Assembly: GCA_022787565.1 (NCBI GenBank)
Contig: JALFVN010000027.1
Location: forward strand, 1 to 64,000
DNA: 64,000 nt
From: Clostridiales bacterium
Lineage (GTDB): Bacteria > Bacillota > Clostridia > Oscillospirales > Oscillospiraceae
Reading direction: 5' to 3'
Shown piece by piece: positions 1 to 7,918 of the stretch. A model generated the notes under the pieces. It saw only the letters and a list, made by a program, of their open reading frames with translations. It did not search any database and was not told the origin of the DNA. A program made the translations under genes and the position numbers. The stretch's first letter is position 1. Each line of letters begins with the position of its first letter.

Positions 1-2022
1 AAGGAAAACTCCACCGTTACCTACTCCGTAGGCGGTCTGATTCTCTCCAACTCCGGCGCCATTACCGCCAACTACTGGCTCAGCGAGATTTACGACGATG
101 AAATTGCAAGGGCCCATAAGGACGGCGACGTTCATATCCACGATCTCTCCATGCTGACGGGATACTGCGCCGGCTGGAGTCTGAAGCAGCTGATCAAGGA
201 AGGTCTGGGCGGCGTGCCCGGCAAGATCACCTCCTCCCCCGCGAGCCACCTGTCCACCCTCTGCAACCAGATGGTCAACTTCCTGGGCATCATGCAGAAC
301 GAGTGGGCCGGCGCCCAGGCTTTCTCCTCCTTCGACACTTATCTGGCCCCCTTTGTCAAGGTGGACAACCTGAGCCAGAAGGAAGTAAAGCAGTGCATCC
401 AGTCCTTTATCTACGGTGTGAACACTCCCTCCCGCTGGGGCACCCAGGCGCCCTTCTCCAACATCACCCTGGACTGGACCGTTCCTGCCGACCTGAAGGA
501 CATGCCCGCCATCGTAGGCGGCAAGGAGCTGGACTTCACCTACGGCGACTGCAAGAAGGAAATGGACATGGTGAACAAAGCCTTCATCGACATCATGATC
601 GAAGGCGACGCCAACGGCCGCGGCTTCCAGTACCCCATTCCCACCTACTCCATCACCCGTGATTTCGACTGGTCCCCCACCGAGAACAACAAGCTGCTGT
701 TCGAGATGACCGCCAAATACGGCACCCCCTATTTCTCCAACTACATCAACTCCGATATGGAGCCCTCCGACGTGCGCTCCATGTGCTGCCGTCTGCGTCT
801 GGATCTGCGGGAGCTGCGCAAGAAATCCGGCGGCTTCTTCGGCTCCGGTGAGAGCACCGGCTCCGTGGGTGTGGTCACCATCAACATGCCCCGCATCGCC
901 TATCTGGCCACGGACGAGACCGATTTCTACAAGCGTCTGGACAAGATGATGGATATCGCGGCCCGCTCTCTGAAGGTCAAGCGCACCGTCATCACCAAGC
1001 TGCTGGACGCCGGCCTTTATCCCTACACCAAGCGCTATCTGGGCACCTTCAACAATCACTTCTCCACCATCGGCCTTGTGGGCATGAACGAGGCCGGCCT
1101 GAACGCCAAGTGGATCCGGGCCGACATGACCAATCCCAAGTGCCAGGAGTTCACCAAGCAGGTGCTGGATCACATGCGCGAGCGGCTCAGCGACTACCAG
1201 GAGATGTACGGCGACCTGTACAACCTGGAGGCCACCCCTGCCGAATCCACCTCCTACCGTCTGGCCAAGCACGATGTGGCGCTCTACCCCGACATCATTA
1301 CCGCGGCGGAGCCCGGCGGAACCCCCTACTACACCAACAGCTCCCACCTGCCGGTGAGCTACACCGACGATATTTTCGAAGCGCTGGATATCCAGGACGA
1401 TCTCCAGACCCGCTACACCTCCGGCACCGTGTTCCACGCCTTCCTGGGCGAGAAGCTGCCCAGCTGGGAGGCGGCAGCCAACCTGGTCCGCAAGATCGCG
1501 GAAAATTACAAGCTGCCCTACTATACCCTCTCTCCCACCTACTCCGTGTGTAAAAACCACGGCTATCTGTCCGGCGAGCAGTTCACCTGCCCCGAGTGCG
1601 GCGAGACTGCTGAGGTTTACAGCCGCATCACCGGCTACTACCGCCCGGTACAGAACTGGAACGCGGGCAAGACCCAGGAGTTCAAGGAGCGCAAGGAGTA
1701 CGATATCGGAAACTCCGTGCTGCGCCACAGCGGCCCCATCCCCGAGGTGAAAGCAGAGCCTGTACAGGAGGCGCCTGTTGTGGAAGAGAGCGGAGAGAAC
1801 CGCGCTATCCTCTTTGCCACGCCCACCTGTCCCAACTGCCGCATTGCCTGCTCCTATCTGGACAAGGCAGGCTTTGCTTATGAGAAGCTGATGGCGGAAG
1901 AGAACGCCGATCTGGCTGTCAAATACGGCGTAAAGCAGGCCCCCACCCTGGTCATTGTGTCCGGCGCAGGTTTTGAAAAGTTCGCCGGCGCAGGCGCCAT
2001 CAAGCAGTTTCTCTCCAAGTAA
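1..2022 (+). CDS. nrdD: Anaerobic ribonucleoside-triphosphate reductase with fused redoxin domain (5' end missing)
   Basis: Class III ribonucleotide reductase, which makes deoxyribonucleotides by glycyl-radical chemistry without oxygen. The frame is open from the first base, so the N-terminus (usual ATP-cone and start) lies outside; 673 residues are visible. Counting from base 1, a zinc-site region has C517, H520, C530 and C533, and the glycyl radical motif RITGYY places the radical glycine at about residue 545. After a short linker comes a thioredoxin/glutaredoxin-like domain with CPNC at 610-613, ending at the stop. Most NrdD proteins stop soon after the glycyl radical loop, so this C-terminal redoxin is an extra domain and probably delivers electrons to the active site. 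A thioredoxin reductase gene follows, which fits. No nrdG activase is visible; it could lie upstream of the window. Confidence 0.95.
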   Translation, partial: KENSTVTYSVGGLILSNSGAITANYWLSEIYDDEIARAHKDGDVHIHDLSMLTGYCAGWSLKQLIKEGLGGVPGKITSSPASHLSTLCNQMVNFLGIMQNEWAGAQAFSSFDTYLAPFVKVDNLSQKEVKQCIQSFIYGVNTPSRWGTQAPFSNITLDWTVPADLKDMPAIVGGKELDFTYGDCKKEMDMVNKAFIDIMIEGDANGRGFQYPIPTYSITRDFDWSPTENNKLLFEMTAKYGTPYFSNYINSDMEPSDVRSMCCRLRLDLRELRKKSGGFFGSGESTGSVGVVTINMPRIAYLATDETDFYKRLDKMMDIAARSLKVKRTVITKLLDAGLYPYTKRYLGTFNNHFSTIGLVGMNEAGLNAKWIRADMTNPKCQEFTKQVLDHMRERLSDYQEMYGDLYNLEATPAESTSYRLAKHDVALYPDIITAAEPGGTPYYTNSSHLPVSYTDDIFEALDIQDDLQTRYTSGTVFHAFLGEKLPSWEAAANLVRKIAENYKLPYYTLSPTYSVCKNHGYLSGEQFTCPECGETAEVYSRITGYYRPVQNWNAGKTQEFKERKEYDIGNSVLRHSGPIPEVKAEPVQEAPVVEESGENRAILFATPTCPNCRIACSYLDKAGFAYEKLMAEENADLAVKYGVKQAPTLVIVSGAGFEKFAGAGAIKQFLSK

Positions 2023-2025
2023 AAA

Positions 2026-2199
2026 TGTCATCCTGAGGAGCGAAGCGACGAGAGGTCCCACTCCTACCTGTCATTCTGAGCCGTGAAAAGGCGAAGAATC
2101 CCGTGAATAGGACGCCATGCGCCGCCGGACGGGATCCTTCGCTCCGCTCAGGATGACAGCGTTTTTTCACAGGAACCTTTTCTATGCTCAGGATGACAA
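2026..2199. repeat. Palindromic dispersed repeat between nrdD and trxB
   Basis: TGTCATCCTGAG at 2026-2037 is mirrored by CTCAGGATGACA at 2147-2158. Related pieces lie between them (CTGTCATTCTGAGC near 2069; GGGATCCTTCGCTCCGCTCAGG near 2131), and a third partial copy of the right arm sits at 2186-2197. A matching fragment occurs 30 kb away at 32407-32436. The copies in both orientations and the strictly intergenic position indicate a short non-coding repeat family of this genome. Confidence 0.7.
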
Positions 2200-2216
2200 A
2201 CACAGAGGTTATGAAA

Positions 2217-3116
2217 ATGTATGATATTATCATTATTGGCGGCGGCCCGGCGGGCTTAACGGCCGCAACATACGCAAGGCGGGCGGGCAAGTCTGTCCTT
2301 GTGATCGAAAAAAATGCCTTCGGCGGCCAGATCACCTGGTCTCCCAAGGTGGAAAACTTCCCTTCTGTGGTCTCCATCAGCGGCACGGAGCTGGGCGACC
2401 GCTTTCTGGAGCAGGCCATGGAGCAGGGCGCAGAGGTGGAGCTGGAGGAAGTTGTTTCCGTCAGCGCCGGGGAAGTTAAAACGGTAAAATGCCTCTCCGG
2501 GGCTGAATTCCAGGCCCGGGCAGTGATCATTGCCGCCGGAGCAAAGCCCCGTATGCTGGGTCTCCCCCGGGAGGAGGAACTGATCGGCAGCGGCGTAGGC
2601 TTTTGTGCCGTGTGCGACGGCGCCTTTTACAAGGGCCGCCCTGTTGCGGTAAACGGCGGGGGAAACAGCGCCCTTCAGGACGCCATGCTTCTCTCCGAGA
2701 TCTGCAGCAAGGTCTATCTCATCCATCGGAGAGACAGCTTCCGGGGCGAGGCAAAGCTGGTGGAAGCCCTGGCGGCGAAAGAAAATGTGGAGTTTATCCT
2801 CAATGCCAAGGTTGCAGAGCTGCTGGGCGGCAAGGAGCTGACCGGCATCGCAGTGGAGCAGCAGGGACAGCGGCGGGAGATTGCCGTTGAAGGGCTCTTT
2901 ATTGCTGTGGGCCACCAGCCGGACGTGAAAGAGTTTGATAATCTGATCAAGCTGGACGCTCAGGGCTATGCTCTTTCCGGCGAAGACTGCCGCACGGAAA
3001 CGCCCGGCGTGTTTGTGGCCGGAGACTGCCGCAGCAAAAGCGTCCATCAGCTGACCACCGCCGTGGCCGACGGCTCCGTAGCAGCCCTGGCCGCCTGCGC
3101 CTATCTGGACGCATAA
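2217..3116 (+). CDS. trxB: Thioredoxin-disulfide reductase
   Basis: FAD- and NAD(P)H-dependent flavoenzyme that reduces thioredoxin-type proteins. It has 299 residues, normal for low-molecular-weight TrxR. The N-terminal FAD motif GGGPAG is at 8-13, the redox-active CAVC at 130-133 is followed by D134, the nucleotide-binding motif GGGNSA follows, and the C-terminal FAD motif GVFVAGDC is present. Two in-frame ATGs lie at 2211 and 2217; the AGAGG at 2204-2208 is 8 bases from the second and only 2 from the first, so 2217 is chosen. Its position next to the nrdD-redoxin fusion suggests it may serve that domain (inference). The gene ends at a strong terminator shared with the convergent HAD gene. 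Confidence 0.93.
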   Translation: MYDIIIIGGGPAGLTAATYARRAGKSVLVIEKNAFGGQITWSPKVENFPSVVSISGTELGDRFLEQAMEQGAEVELEEVVSVSAGEVKTVKCLSGAEFQARAVIIAAGAKPRMLGLPREEELIGSGVGFCAVCDGAFYKGRPVAVNGGGNSALQDAMLLSEICSKVYLIHRRDSFRGEAKLVEALAAKENVEFILNAKVAELLGGKELTGIAVEQQGQRREIAVEGLFIAVGHQPDVKEFDNLIKLDAQGYALSGEDCRTETPGVFVAGDCRSKSVHQLTTAVADGSVAALAACAYLDA

Positions 3117-3126
3117 AATATACATA

Positions 3127-3162
3127 AAATCAGGGGAGAGCCTTTGGCTTTCCCCTGATTTT
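3127..3162. terminator. Bidirectional intrinsic terminator, trxB / HAD phosphatase
   Basis: AAATCAGGGGA pairs with TCCCCTGATTT, with flanking A and T runs on both sides. It lies between two convergent genes and can serve both. Confidence 0.85.
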
Positions 3163-3166
3163 GTTC

Positions 3167-3988
3167 TTATAATATTTCGTTGATGACCTTTGCTACGCCG
3201 GCGTGTTCATTGTCATCCGTCACCCTGTCCGCCGCAGCCTTTACTTCCGGGGCCGCGTTGGCCATGGCTACGCCCAGCCCGGCGGCGCGGAGCATGGTCA
3301 GGTCGTTGGTGCCGTCGCCAAAGGCCACGGTCTCCTCCATTTTCACGCCCAGATGGCGGCACAGCGCCTCCAGCGCCGCGCCCTTGTTGGCGGCAGCCCA
3401 GTTCAGTTCAATATTGTTCCTGACCGAACTTGTCACCGAAAGTTCCGGAAACAGCGTGGGCAGCAGACGCAGCTGTCGGGCGCGCTCCTCCATGTCGGTA
3501 AAATACATCTGGAGCTTCTGTACGCCCGTACCGGAGTCCTGCACATAGCTGCGCAGGCTTTCCACCGGCGTGCGCAGACGCACCAGCAGGTCCAGGATCC
3601 CCTTGTCGGGCATAAATTCCACCGCCCGTTCATAAAAGCGCCGGTCCATATAGCCCCAGTTATCCTTATAGCAGTCGTAGAACAGCCGGTTTTTCTCCAT
3701 ATAGTCAATGACCCGCAAAGTCATCTCCAGAGGAATATCCTCCCGGAAGACCGGGCGGTCCTCCCATGCGTCATATACATAGGCTCCGTTCACCGTAACG
3801 CACCAGCGCAGGAAGGGCAGGGCCTTCAGCGGCTCAGGCAGGCCCGCGTAAATGCGCCCGGTGGCCGGAACGATGATCATCCCCTGCTCTGCCGCGGCTG
3901 TCAGCGCCGCAATATTCTCCGGCGGGATATCCTTTTTCCCATCCAGCAGGGTCCCGTCCAGGTCAAAAGCGATCAGTTTGTATCTCAT
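3167..3988 (-). CDS. Cof-type HAD-superfamily hydrolase
   Basis: Haloacid-dehalogenase-like phosphatase of the Cof/YidA type, which usually dephosphorylates small sugar phosphates or cofactors in the cytoplasm. It has 273 residues. Motif I DLDGTLLDG is near residue 9 (nucleophile and acid aspartates), the lysine AANKG lies near 205, and motif IV FGDGTNDLTML is near 223; the middle is the Cof cap domain. A GGGGTG ribosome binding site precedes the ATG. The gene stands alone between two terminators or promoters, facing trxB. The natural substrate cannot be read from sequence. Confidence 0.88.
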   Translation of the reverse strand: MRYKLIAFDLDGTLLDGKKDIPPENIAALTAAAEQGMIIVPATGRIYAGLPEPLKALPFLRWCVTVNGAYVYDAWEDRPVFREDIPLEMTLRVIDYMEKNRLFYDCYKDNWGYMDRRFYERAVEFMPDKGILDLLVRLRTPVESLRSYVQDSGTGVQKLQMYFTDMEERARQLRLLPTLFPELSVTSSVRNNIELNWAAANKGAALEALCRHLGVKMEETVAFGDGTNDLTMLRAAGLGVAMANAAPEVKAAADRVTDDNEHAGVAKVINEIL

Positions 3989-4064
3989 GTTTTCACCCCA
4001 TTTCTTTTTCTATTAAAGCGTAAAGCTCCGTCTTTGGCAAGTGTTTTCTGGTACTATCCCGGTA

Positions 4065-4093
4065 TTGAAATAACCTCGCTCGGCGTGTATAAT
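4065..4093 (+). promoter_or_regulatory. Sigma-A promoter for the transketolase genes
   Basis: TTGAAA at 4065-4070, 17-base spacer, TATAAT at 4088-4093, about 46 bases before the first transketolase start. Confidence 0.8.
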
Positions 4094-4138
4094 GTTAGCG
4101 ATAAAACTGCTTTATGAGCAGGATCGGAGGTTTGATCA

Positions 4139-4942
4139 ATGACGCTTGAAGAAAAAGCGGCTCAGCTGAGAGTGGATATCATTGAGATGCTCTATAAATC
4201 CCAGTCCGGGCATCCAGGCGGTTCTCTCTCCTGTATTGACGCGCTGGTCGCGCTGTATTACAACGTGATGAATGTTGACCCTGCCAATCCCCGCTGGGAA
4301 GACCGGGATCGTTTTGTGCTCAGCAAGGGTCACTGCTGCCCCGCGCTGTACGCCGTGTTGGCCGACAAGGGCTTCTTCCCCCGGGAAGAGCTGTGGACCC
4401 TGCGCCAACTGGGCAGTCATCTCCAGGGGCACCCGGATATGAGAAAGACTCCCGGTGTGGATGCCAACACCGGCTCTCTGGGTCAGGGTATCTCCATCGC
4501 TATGGGCATGGCGCTGGCTGCAAAGCACGGCGGCAAGGGCTACAAAGTATATACCATGGTAGGTGACGGCGAATGCCAGGAGGGTCTGGTTTGGGAGGCC
4601 GCCATGGCCGCAGCCCACTACAAGCTGGACAATTTCACCGTTATTCTTGATCACAACCGTCTGCAGATCGACGGCGAAAACGACAAGGTCATGTCTCTTG
4701 GCAGCATCTGCGCCAAATTCGCGTCTTTCGGCTTCGATACTTACTCGGTGGACGGGCACAGCATCGACGCCATTACCCTGGCGCTGAACATTCCCTTTAC
4801 TCCCGGCAAGCCCAAGTTCATCTGCTGTGAGACGGTCAAGGGCAAGGGTGTGTCCTTCATGGAAAACAATGCCGGCTGGCATGGCTCGGCAATAAAAACG
4901 GCGGACTATGAAGCCGCCATGAGAGAACTGGAGGTGGGCTGA
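4139..4942 (+). CDS. Transketolase, N-terminal subunit
   Basis: The thiamine-diphosphate-binding half of a split transketolase, which moves two-carbon units between sugars in the non-oxidative pentose phosphate pathway. It has 267 residues. SGHPGGSLS near residue 23 and the ThDP/metal motif GDGECQEGLVWEA near 143 are clear, with HNRLQIDG after it. GGAGG lies about 10 bases before the ATG. It is followed at once by the second half (TGATG overlap), so both are co-translated and form a heteromer. Split transketolases are common in Clostridia and archaea; the full-length enzyme is normally about 650 residues. Confidence 0.95.
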   Translation: MTLEEKAAQLRVDIIEMLYKSQSGHPGGSLSCIDALVALYYNVMNVDPANPRWEDRDRFVLSKGHCCPALYAVLADKGFFPREELWTLRQLGSHLQGHPDMRKTPGVDANTGSLGQGISIAMGMALAAKHGGKGYKVYTMVGDGECQEGLVWEAAMAAAHYKLDNFTVILDHNRLQIDGENDKVMSLGSICAKFASFGFDTYSVDGHSIDAITLALNIPFTPGKPKFICCETVKGKGVSFMENNAGWHGSAIKTADYEAAMRELEVG

Positions 4943-5865
4943 TGGGTAAATCCACAAGAGAGGCCTACGGCGAGGCCCTGGCCGCGCTGGGCGCAGAGAA
5001 CGAAAAGATTGTGGTCATGGACGCGGATCTCTCCGGCTCCACCAAGACCAGCACCTTCCGCAAGGCATTCCCTGACCGTTTCTTCAACTTTGGTATTGCC
5101 GAGGCCGATCTGGTTTGCGCCGCGGCAGGGTTTGCCTTCTCCGGCTATATTCCTTTTGCCAGCACCTTTGCCATCTTCGGTACCGGACGGGCCTATGAGC
5201 AGATCCGCAACACCGTGGCCTATACCGGCGCCAACGTTAAAATTGCCTGCACCCACGCGGGATTAAGCGTCGGCGAAGACGGCGGGTCCCATCAGGCGCT
5301 GGAGGATATCTCCCTTATGCGTGCCCTTCCGGGCATGACCGTATTCGTCCCCTGCGACGCGGCAGAGACCCGGAAAGCCGTCAAGGCCGCAGTGGAGATT
5401 GACGGTCCGGTATACCTGCGCCTCTCCCGGCCAGGTACTGATGATATCACCGATGAGAGCACGCCTTTTGTCCCCGGCAAGGCCAGTGTACTGCGGGAAG
5501 GCACCGACGCTGCCATTTTCGCCACCGGTCTTATGGTCAGCCGCGCGCTGAAAGCGGCGGAGCTTCTGGAGCAGGAGGGCATCAGCGCTGCTGTTTTGAA
5601 CTTCCACACCATCAAGCCCATTGACACCGAAGCGATTCTGAACTACAACGGCAAGGTTCGCGCCATTGTCACTGCCGAAGAGCATTTCACCGTGGGTGGT
5701 CTGGGCTCCGCTGTCGCGGAGGTGCTGGCGGGCCATGCCGGTGCCCGTTTTGACCGTGTTGGCGTAGAAGACCGCTTTGGTCAGTCCGGCAAACCCGACG
5801 ATCTGTTCCGGGAATATGGCCTGACCGCGGAAAATATCGCCGCAAGAGTCAAAGCTTTGCTTTGA
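4942..5865 (+). CDS. Transketolase, C-terminal subunit
   Basis: The pyrimidine-binding and C-terminal half of the split transketolase, 307 residues. It starts in the stop codon of the first half. The central FNFGIAEADLVCAAAGFA segment carries the glutamate that activates the thiamine cofactor of the partner, and HAGLSVGEDGGSHQ is a family signature; the C-terminal part is the transketolase regulatory-type domain. GGAGGTGG just before the ATG supports the start. The two subunits together equal one normal transketolase. The operon ends at a strong terminator. A related enzyme such as DXP synthase is excluded by the split arrangement and motifs. Confidence 0.94.
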   Translation: MGKSTREAYGEALAALGAENEKIVVMDADLSGSTKTSTFRKAFPDRFFNFGIAEADLVCAAAGFAFSGYIPFASTFAIFGTGRAYEQIRNTVAYTGANVKIACTHAGLSVGEDGGSHQALEDISLMRALPGMTVFVPCDAAETRKAVKAAVEIDGPVYLRLSRPGTDDITDESTPFVPGKASVLREGTDAAIFATGLMVSRALKAAELLEQEGISAAVLNFHTIKPIDTEAILNYNGKVRAIVTAEEHFTVGGLGSAVAEVLAGHAGARFDRVGVEDRFGQSGKPDDLFREYGLTAENIAARVKALL

Positions 5866-5884
5866 TACAGCTTAAACGCATATA

Positions 5885-5917
5885 AAAGACCCTCTCCGAA
5901 GCGGAGAGGGTCTTTTT
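5885..5917. terminator. Intrinsic terminator, transketolase / rplL
   Basis: AAGACCCTCTCCG-AAG-CGGAGAGGGTCTT, a 13-bp stem with a T run on the plus strand and an A run opposite, so it can also stop rplL transcription from the other side. Confidence 0.9.
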
Positions 5918-5935
5918 GTGTTTGTAAATGGTAAA

Positions 5936-6307
5936 TTACTTGATTTCGACGGTGGCGCCGACGGCCTCGAGCTGAGCCTTGAGAGCCTCTGCGTCTTCCT
6001 TGGAAACGCCTTCCTTGATCTTTGCGGGAACGCCTTCCACCAGGCCCTTTGCCTCTGCCAGGCCCAGACCGGTGATACCGCGGACTTCCTTGATGACCTT
6101 GATCTTCTCAGCGCCGAAGCTGGTCATGACAACGTCAAACTCGGTCTTCTCTTCAACAACTGCTGCTGCGGCGGCGCCGGCTGCGGGAGCGGCGACGGCT
6201 GCTGCGGAAACGCCGAAGGTCTCCTCGAGAGCGTGAACGAGCTCGCTGAGCTCGAGAACGGAAAGGCCCTTGATCTCTTCGATCATGGCAGTGATTTTTT
6301 CACTCAT
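5936..6307 (-). CDS. rplL: 50S ribosomal protein L7/L12
   Basis: Stalk protein of the large ribosomal subunit that recruits translation factors. It has 123 residues. The N-terminal dimerisation part ([20 protein letters not shown]) is followed by an Ala-rich hinge (residues ~35-50) and the conserved C-terminal domain with [25 protein letters not shown] lies 8 bases before the ATG at 6307; an in-frame ATG 15 bases further up has no such site. It lies downstream of rplJ, the usual order, and is expressed from the rplJ promoter through the L10 leader. Confidence 0.97.
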   Translation of the reverse strand: MSEKITAMIEEIKGLSVLELSELVHALEETFGVSAAAVAAPAAGAAAAAVVEEKTEFDVVMTSFGAEKIKVIKEVRGITGLGLAEAKGLVEGVPAKIKEGVSKEDAEALKAQLEAVGATVEIK

Positions 6308-6343
6308 TGTATTTTCCTCCAATTTAAATCTTTGTTTGCTGCA

Positions 6344-6877
6344 TTATTCGGCAGCGTCGGCAGCGGGAGCCTCCAGAGAGCCGCCCTTCTGCTCCAGAAT
6401 CTGACCGAGACATACGGCCAGGCCGGTGATGGGTGCGATCATGGTGCCCAGGACCTTTGCGTACAGAGCGTCCTTGGAAGGAAGCGCGGACATTTCGGCG
6501 ATCTCGGCCTCGTTCAGGACCTTACCGTCCATGAAGGCTGCCTTGATGTTGAAACGCTCGTTCAGCTTCTTGCTGTAGTCGCTGAGGATACGGAAAGGAG
6601 CGATGGGGTCATTATCGGCGGTGGCCAGAGAGGTGGTGCCGTTGAGAACGGAGTCCAGCTCGTTCATTCCCAGCTTGTCCAGAGCCTTTCTGGTCAGGGT
6701 GTTCTTGACGACGGTGTACTCTACGCCTTCCTTGCGCAGTTCGGTACGAAGTGCGGTATCCTCGGCAACAGTGATTCCCTTGTAGTCAACCAGGATGCCT
6801 GCCTCCGCGTTCTTGATGCGCTCAGTCAGAGCCTCGACGATCGCCTGTTTTTCGCTCAGAACCTTTGCGTTTGGCAT
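6344..6877 (-). CDS. rplJ: 50S ribosomal protein L10
   Basis: Base of the ribosomal stalk; binds 23S rRNA and several L7/L12 dimers. It has 177 residues, with an N-terminal RNA-binding domain (VLSEKQAIVEALTERI, then GITVAEDTALR) and a C-terminal helix that anchors L12. GGAGGTG precedes the ATG. It is the first gene after a long 5' leader that matches the L10 autoregulatory leader, so the L10-L12 complex probably represses its own synthesis. The gene order rplJ-rplL is standard; rplK/rplA are not visible here. Confidence 0.96.
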   Translation of the reverse strand: MPNAKVLSEKQAIVEALTERIKNAEAGILVDYKGITVAEDTALRTELRKEGVEYTVVKNTLTRKALDKLGMNELDSVLNGTTSLATADNDPIAPFRILSDYSKKLNERFNIKAAFMDGKVLNEAEIAEMSALPSKDALYAKVLGTMIAPITGLAVCLGQILEQKGGSLEAPAADAAE

Positions 6878-6914
6878 GTGTGTATTTCACCTCCACACGA
6901 ATGATCACGCTCAT

Positions 6915-7023
6915 AAAGAAAACCCCTGCATCAGAAGACGCAGAGGCACAAAAACAATCAAAAATCGAAAAATTGTTGATGTCCTCGGCAGGGTTTACGG
7001 CTTTCACCACCTGCTGTCTTCGG
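6915..7023 (-). promoter_or_regulatory. L10 ribosomal-protein leader with intrinsic terminator
   Basis: Read on the minus strand, GAAGACAGCAGGTG ... CCTGCCGAGG (6982-7020) is the conserved core of the Firmicute L10 leader bound by L10(L12)4. Closer to rplJ, GCCTCTGCGTC-TTCT-GATGCAGGGG followed by TTTTCTTT (6915-6947) is a Rho-independent hairpin. Family knowledge says free L10-L12 binds the leader and lowers expression; the terminator suggests that this happens by premature termination. Confidence 0.85.
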
Positions 7024-7034
7024 AGCGCTCAATT

Positions 7035-7063
7035 AATATACACGAAAAAGCCTTGATTGTCAA
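7035..7063 (-). promoter_or_regulatory. rplJL promoter embedded in the folT terminator
   Basis: On the minus strand TTGACA (7058-7063), 17 bases, TATATT (7035-7040). The -35 box lies inside the stem-loop of the upstream terminator. Confidence 0.85.
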
Positions 7064-7073
7064 GGCTTTTTCG
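7044..7073 (-). terminator. Intrinsic terminator of folT
   Basis: Minus strand: AAAAAGCCTTGA-CAA-TCAAGGCTTTTT, a perfect 12-bp stem ending in T residues, 17 bases after the folT stop. Confidence 0.88.
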
Positions 7074-7089
7074 TAAGATATCCGGATTT

Positions 7090-7617
7090 TTAGGCTTTTT
7101 TCTCTCTTTTCCGGAGCTGTGCCAGCAGAGGCGGCAGGATGAAGGCATAGACCAGCGCCTTTCCCACGCAGAGAACCAGCCGCAGCAGCAGCGCCCCGGT
7201 GATCAGGGTGGGTGTGTAATAGCCGAAGATCTTTGCATCCACCATCAGAGCCACGGTATTGATGCCCGTGACCATCAGCTCAGCCAGGACCACGATGAAA
7301 ACCGTCTGCCACTGGCTCAGCTGGAATTCGTGCCTGCGGGCATATATGCCCACCACCAGGCCACAGAGCACATAGGGCAGGATCCACAGGGGTGTGGTTA
7401 CAGTAAGGCCGTAGCGCAGGAGCTGATAGATCAGCGTGCCCACGGCGCCGATGGCCGCGCCGTCCAGACCGCCGAAGAGCAGGGCGCCGATCAGGATCGG
7501 TACGCTTTCGAAGGTGATCTTCAGGTTGCCGAAGTCCAGGGACAGGTATCCCAGGGCCGCGCACATTGCGGCCAGCACGGCATTCAGGGCTAATTGTCTT
7601 GTTTTTGTGTTTTGCAT
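7090..7617 (-). CDS. folT: ECF transporter S component, folate-type
   Basis: Substrate-binding membrane subunit of an energy-coupling-factor vitamin transporter. It has 175 residues and about six hydrophobic segments, with an N-terminal LALNAVLAAMCAALGYLSL typical of S components. AAAGGAGGA is 6 bases before the ATG at 7617; the ATG is chosen over upstream alternatives for this reason. The assignment to folate rests mainly on the tetrahydrofolate riboswitch directly upstream, which in known cases controls folT or folate-synthesis genes. The shared ECF energising genes (ecfA/A'/T) are elsewhere. Without the riboswitch only a general S-component call would be safe. Confidence 0.85.
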   Translation of the reverse strand: MQNTKTRQLALNAVLAAMCAALGYLSLDFGNLKITFESVPILIGALLFGGLDGAAIGAVGTLIYQLLRYGLTVTTPLWILPYVLCGLVVGIYARRHEFQLSQWQTVFIVVLAELMVTGINTVALMVDAKIFGYYTPTLITGALLLRLVLCVGKALVYAFILPPLLAQLRKREKKA

Positions 7618-7672
7618 AAAAAAATCCTCCTTTCCGCTATCCAACGAAAAAGAGGCCTGCTCATTTCGTGAC

Positions 7673-7763
7673 AGCGGACGCGGTAGGCACCGCAGCGGCT
7701 TTCGCCGCTTTCGTCCGGCAGCAACATCCCGTCTGCCGGCACTTAACGCGCCTTCCCTACTCT
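7673..7763 (-). promoter_or_regulatory. Tetrahydrofolate (THF) riboswitch
   Basis: On the minus strand the conserved blocks of the THF aptamer appear in order: AGAGTAG, GCGTTAAGTGCC, GACGGGATGTTG, CCGGACGAAAG and a GCGGTGCCTACCGC arm. It sits about 55 bases before the folT ribosome binding site, as in known THF riboswitches of Firmicutes. Confidence 0.9.
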
Positions 7764-7783
7764 GTCAAAATTTGTTCCTGGCT

Positions 7784-7812
7784 ATTGTAACCCATCTTTG
7801 TTCTCTTTGCAA
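7784..7812 (-). promoter_or_regulatory. Promoter of the THF riboswitch / folT
   Basis: Minus strand TTGCAA (7807-7812), 17 bases, TACAAT (7784-7789), just upstream of the aptamer. Confidence 0.75.
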
Positions 7813-7826
7813 CAGATAATTGCGCT

Positions 7827-7857
7827 GCGTATCAAATTTCCCGGGCCGGGAAATACT
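7827..7857 (+). promoter_or_regulatory. Possible sigma-F/G-type promoter for sigG
   Basis: GCGTA at 7827-7831, 16 bases, GGGAAATACT at 7848-7857. This resembles the forespore sigma-F pattern (GYWTA, 16, GGnAnAnT), with mismatches. In Bacillus, sigG is read by sigma-F. No good sigma-A promoter was seen in front of sigG. Confidence 0.4.
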
Positions 7858-7918
7858 ATCCACACGCTCAAAGACATGCCCGAAACAGGCAATAGCAGAG
7901 CGCAGATAGGAGAAGTAT

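Noticed and set aside
5918-6904. Plus-strand open frame of 328 codons opposite rplJ and rplL
   Set aside because: Antisense shadow of two ribosomal protein genes; composition is a mirror of their codons.
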